8,117 nucleotides of DNA, taken from the NCBI GenBank assembly GCA_029940175.1, contig JAOZRM010000145.1, forward strand, positions 1-8,117, written 5' to 3'. The notes under the pieces are model-generated. The model was not told where the DNA came from. It worked only from the letters and a program-made list of their open reading frames with translations, and searched no databases. This stretch comes from Candidatus Sabulitectum sp. Its GTDB lineage: Bacteria; Fermentibacterota; Fermentibacteria; Fermentibacterales; JCC-6. Below are positions 5,999 through 8,117 of the stretch, piece by piece. Position 1 is the first letter of the stretch. The number at the start of each line of letters is the position of its first letter. The translations under genes were made by a program, and so were the position numbers.

Positions 5999-7516
5999 TT
6001 ATCTAATTAGTACACTCTTTTGAGTTGTAATAGTGTTTCCAGAATTCAACTGGATCAGATATATCCCGGGGTGCCATTCAGAAGCATCCAGTTCGATTGT
6101 CTGATTTCCTTCTTCAAGCATGCTTTTGAATACCTGCTCAACCATTCTCCCAGAAAGATCAAACACCTGTATAATGACTGAGCCAGAACCAATGAGCCCG
6201 ACAGTAACTACTACACTTGAACTGAAAGGGTTAGGGCAAACAGATAATTCCATTGGTGTAATGGGTTCTATACTCTCGATCCCCAGTAGATCATCCCATG
6301 CGAACCATACGGGATCCTTTTCACACGATTCAGATATCGAATCGGCGAATGCAAGACCAAGAACGAGGTTCTCAACATCGAAGATCATTGTCTGCCAGGT
6401 GTATCTTGCTGCGCTACAGCATCCCATGAAAGTCCATAATCTTTCAAGATTCATGTTTGGATCCGCTTGGATGGAATCGGTAAGTAGTGAGTATCGAGAG
6501 CAGTAAATTGGGGGGTAGAGGTTACGATGGTGGTTTGTTGCTACTAAATGCTCAGGAGTAAGGTTCGGATCGTCACTGGCAACTCGCACATCAAAACCCT
6601 CTTCATTGTGGATCTCAACCACAACACCACGTTCCCCGTTGTATTCAAGTCCCTCCGGGCATATAGCGTGCCATACTTGTGATACAGCATTGTTCAAGGT
6701 TGTATCAGTTGCTGCTGCGACAAAATCACCAAGATCGTAAGAACCACTACCATCATAATCTGGTTCCACCAGCCCTGCTGCCATCCTGTAATACACTGGC
6801 ACAAATTCTATCGTCGATGTGGAAACATTTTCATAGTTCGATATATTGCATTCCGCGACAATACCATACTCATTCATACCCGACATGCATCCTATGTAAC
6901 CAGTAAATGTAATAGATACCCAGTTATTACCATCGTCGGGAGAGTACACGATAAGGAGCCCGTGAGATGCTATTACGGAGGATGAACTCCAATCCAAGTT
7001 GCGTGCCATGGCTGCGCCACCCTGAAGCTGTGAATCGGTGATGGTGGCATTCCCCCACGAACTAATGCTAGTGCATGCCATCCTATCGATATTAAGATCG
7101 AAAATAGCATTTATATCATGGGTGGAATTCCCAATATGTAAATCATAAGGATCGAAATTTCTACCAAGAAGCTCTGAATATAGAGTGCACTCAGGATTTT
7201 CATCGATTCCATCAATCATCCCCTCAGCGATTTGCTGAAATCTGGTCGGAATAACAAAATCATCTATAAATGAAGCTCTGACGATCTCGTATGTGACGGG
7301 ACCTCCGAATTCTGGGATGAGTTCGTTCTCAAAAAGCTTGACTATATCTGGACCCATGATGTAACCATAGGCGTACCCCATTTCGTTGTTACTTCCCCAA
7401 AGATGAAGAACAGGGATATCCTCAACCATCTGTAAGTATCCGTTTACCTGAGCAGATGAGACAGAAGCGAGTAATGATATTGGGAGTAAAAGAAGAAGTA
7501 GCATTTTCGTGTACAT
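5999..7516 (-). CDS. Secreted C45-type (acyl-CoA:6-APA acyltransferase-like) Ntn hydrolase with T9SS sorting domain
   Basis: Counting from ATG at 7516 the protein has 505 residues; the frame extends upstream, but GGAAGGAAAGG precedes this ATG and the upstream part is not protein-like. Residues 1-22 (MYTKMLLLLLLPISLLASVSSA) are a Sec signal peptide. VLHLWGSNNEMGYAYGYIMG (about 36-55) is the typical N-terminal motif of C45/AAT-like enzymes. Cys148 in DRMACTSISSWG is the expected N-terminal nucleophile exposed by self-cleavage, followed by the RNLDW motif (172-176) and ATNHH (326-330). Such enzymes hydrolyse or transfer linear amide bonds; substrate unknown. DYDGSGSYDLGD (253-264) resembles a calcium-binding loop. 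The last 80 residues (from LSVCPNPF, with FDLSGRMVEQ and GIYLIQL) form a type A sorting domain for T9SS export, so the enzyme is secreted or surface-attached. Confidence 0.85.
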   Translation of the reverse strand: MYTKMLLLLLLPISLLASVSSAQVNGYLQMVEDIPVLHLWGSNNEMGYAYGYIMGPDIVKLFENELIPEFGGPVTYEIVRASFIDDFVIPTRFQQIAEGMIDGIDENPECTLYSELLGRNFDPYDLHIGNSTHDINAIFDLNIDRMACTSISSWGNATITDSQLQGGAAMARNLDWSSSSVIASHGLLIVYSPDDGNNWVSITFTGYIGCMSGMNEYGIVAECNISNYENVSTSTIEFVPVYYRMAAGLVEPDYDGSGSYDLGDFVAAATDTTLNNAVSQVWHAICPEGLEYNGERGVVVEIHNEEGFDVRVASDDPNLTPEHLVATNHHRNLYPPIYCSRYSLLTDSIQADPNMNLERLWTFMGCCSAARYTWQTMIFDVENLVLGLAFADSISESCEKDPVWFAWDDLLGIESIEPITPMELSVCPNPFSSSVVVTVGLIGSGSVIIQVFDLSGRMVEQVFKSMLEEGNQTIELDASEWHPGIYLIQLNSGNTITTQKSVLIR

Positions 7517-7755
7517 TTTCCTTTCCTTCCTGTTTTTTTGAGAGCTTTCGTTTTCCTCTCTACCTAGCATCTTACATAACCGGCTGGCGTAAACCTTAGA
7601 AGTACAATGTGTGTGATAAGGATATTTATTAAAATGATTAGCACTCGCTTTTCTCCCCTCGGTACTGTAGCCCGAAAGGGAAAGCAAGAAACTGAATTAA
7701 CTGAAATTAGAAGAGAGTCTCCCGTCCCTTAGCAGGACAAACCGTCACCAAAAAG
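7517..7755 (-). other. Leader region upstream of the C45 hydrolase, no gene seen
   Basis: These 239 bases separate attC-like site d from the hydrolase start. No frame in them looks like protein. A small hairpin CCC-GAAA-GGG (7672-7681) is present without a T run. The region is long enough for a promoter, but I could not pick a convincing -35/-10 pair. Confidence 0.4.
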
Positions 7756-7810
7756 ATCCTAATAAATGTTCAGCCTTATGTCAATGCAGGACTATTGCTT
7801 ACAGTTGGAT
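7756..7810 (-). other. attC-like site d, upstream of the C45 hydrolase
   Basis: On the gene strand the site opens with ATCCAAC (7804-7810), an exact RYYYAAC box, and closes with GGCTGAAC-ATTT-ATTAGGAT (7756-7775). ATCC pairs with GGAT at the two ends, and TGT/ACA and AGC/GCT pair within the arms around an unequal internal loop. The tail closely matches site c (CTGAAC-TGAAC-GTTAGGAT). The first core base is A instead of G, so activity is doubtful. The span of 55 bases is normal for short attC sites. The preceding frame stops at 7858, 47 bases before it. Confidence 0.5.
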
Positions 7811-7857
7811 ATCGAGAATCAACTAGCTTGACTGACTGTCAACCTATCTGTTTTAAA

Positions 7858-8117
7858 TCAAGAGTTTTCGATTGCTAATGGAAACAATTGGGTATGCTTC
7901 GAATTCAGATCGTGAATTCCAATTGAATGAGATAGGTATTCACTCTTCCCCCCCCCCCGTACACCAGAGAAGATGGTCGTGGCCATGAATAACCGGAAAG
8001 CACTATCAGAGACAGGCAGAAAATACAAATCCGGTGAAACCCTTATTCTGGTTCCTTTTGCCTTCAGAATCATGAATGTCCTCGAAGGCTGACCTTCGAT
8101 TCCGATTGCTCCGAAAG
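7858..8117 (-). CDS. Unrecognised open frame entering from the right edge (partial, uncertain)
   Basis: The frame is open from the window edge to a UGA at 7858-7860, at least 85 codons. Visible residues include FGAIGIEGQPSRTF, then TRIRVSPDLYFLPVSDSAF, then a Gly run encoded by an eleven-G tract (7948-7958), and a tail ending LFPLAIENS. An internal ATG at 8073 has no clear ribosome binding site, so the start, if any, is probably outside the window. The part before the G tract looks more protein-like than the part after, and the other two frames after the tract stay open for only a short way, so a frameshift is possible but unproven. No family is recognised. It occupies the place where an array gene would be expected before site d. 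A seven-base hairpin (8082-8099) lies within it. Confidence 0.3.
   Translation of the reverse strand, partial: FGAIGIEGQPSRTFMILKAKGTRIRVSPDLYFLPVSDSAFRLFMATTIFSGVRGGGKSEYLSHSIGIHDLNSKHTQLFPLAIENS
7948..7958. repeat. Eleven-base homopolymer C tract (G on the gene strand)
   Basis: A run of eleven C on the plus strand interrupts the partial open frame at the right of the window. Tracts of this length are prone to slippage in replication and in sequencing. No other homopolymer in the window is as long. Confidence 0.95.

Noticed and set aside
7517..7687. 57-residue N-terminal extension of the C45 hydrolase
   Set aside because: It precedes a clean signal peptide with its own ribosome binding site and is not protein-like.
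8082..8099. Perfect seven-base hairpin with a CTGA loop
   Set aside because: It lies inside an open frame, has no T run and no attC-like outer boxes; probably chance.

Overview
The window reads as a one-gene-at-a-time array. Nine recognisable or plausible genes and one partial open frame all lie on the minus strand, so transcription runs from high to low coordinates. Neighbouring genes have unrelated predicted functions. From right to left: a partial frame off the right edge (7858-8117, unrecognised); a secreted C45-type Ntn hydrolase with a type IX secretion (T9SS) sorting domain (5999-7516); a small winged-helix-like protein cut by an in-frame UGA (5654-5896, probable original end 5507); a VF530/DUF2132 DNA-binding protein (4867-5301); a class I SAM methyltransferase (3986-4654); a zinc-independent medium-chain NAD(P)H oxidoreductase (2876-3910); a lipoprotein (2162-2809); a 95-residue beta-rich protein (1699-1986); a cytosolic-looking HExxH metallopeptidase (372-1568); and the start of a peptidase S51-like gene off the left edge (1-260).

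Most gaps carry an imperfect inverted repeat shaped like an integron attC site: arms broken by a single unpaired base, flanked by AAC/GTT-like boxes. Five of them share, on the gene strand, a tail of the form TGA(A/T)C, 5-6 bases, (G/A/C)TTAG. This is the layout of the L' and R' boxes of textbook attC sites. In three clear cases the upstream stop codon lies only 5-9 bases before the repeat, and several next genes start shortly after it. I therefore infer that the window is the interior of a (probably chromosomal) integron gene-cassette array. No integrase or attI is in the window; if present on the contig they should lie to the right of 8117, because cassette genes point away from attI. This was read by eye, without a covariance model or folding program, so individual sites range from fairly good to weak.

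Organism: the C-terminal PNPF...DLSGR...GIYLIQL domain is a T9SS type A sorting signal, which points to the wider Bacteroidota/FCB group or allied candidate phyla (Fermentibacteria-like lineages are a guess from style). UGA is an ordinary stop and UGG codes Trp here, so the genetic code is standard. The genes do not form a pathway. The cassette-array reading explains why unrelated genes sit codirectionally with a separate repeat after most of them. It also sharpens several start and stop choices, notably that the winged-helix gene was probably about 48 codons longer before a nonsense change.
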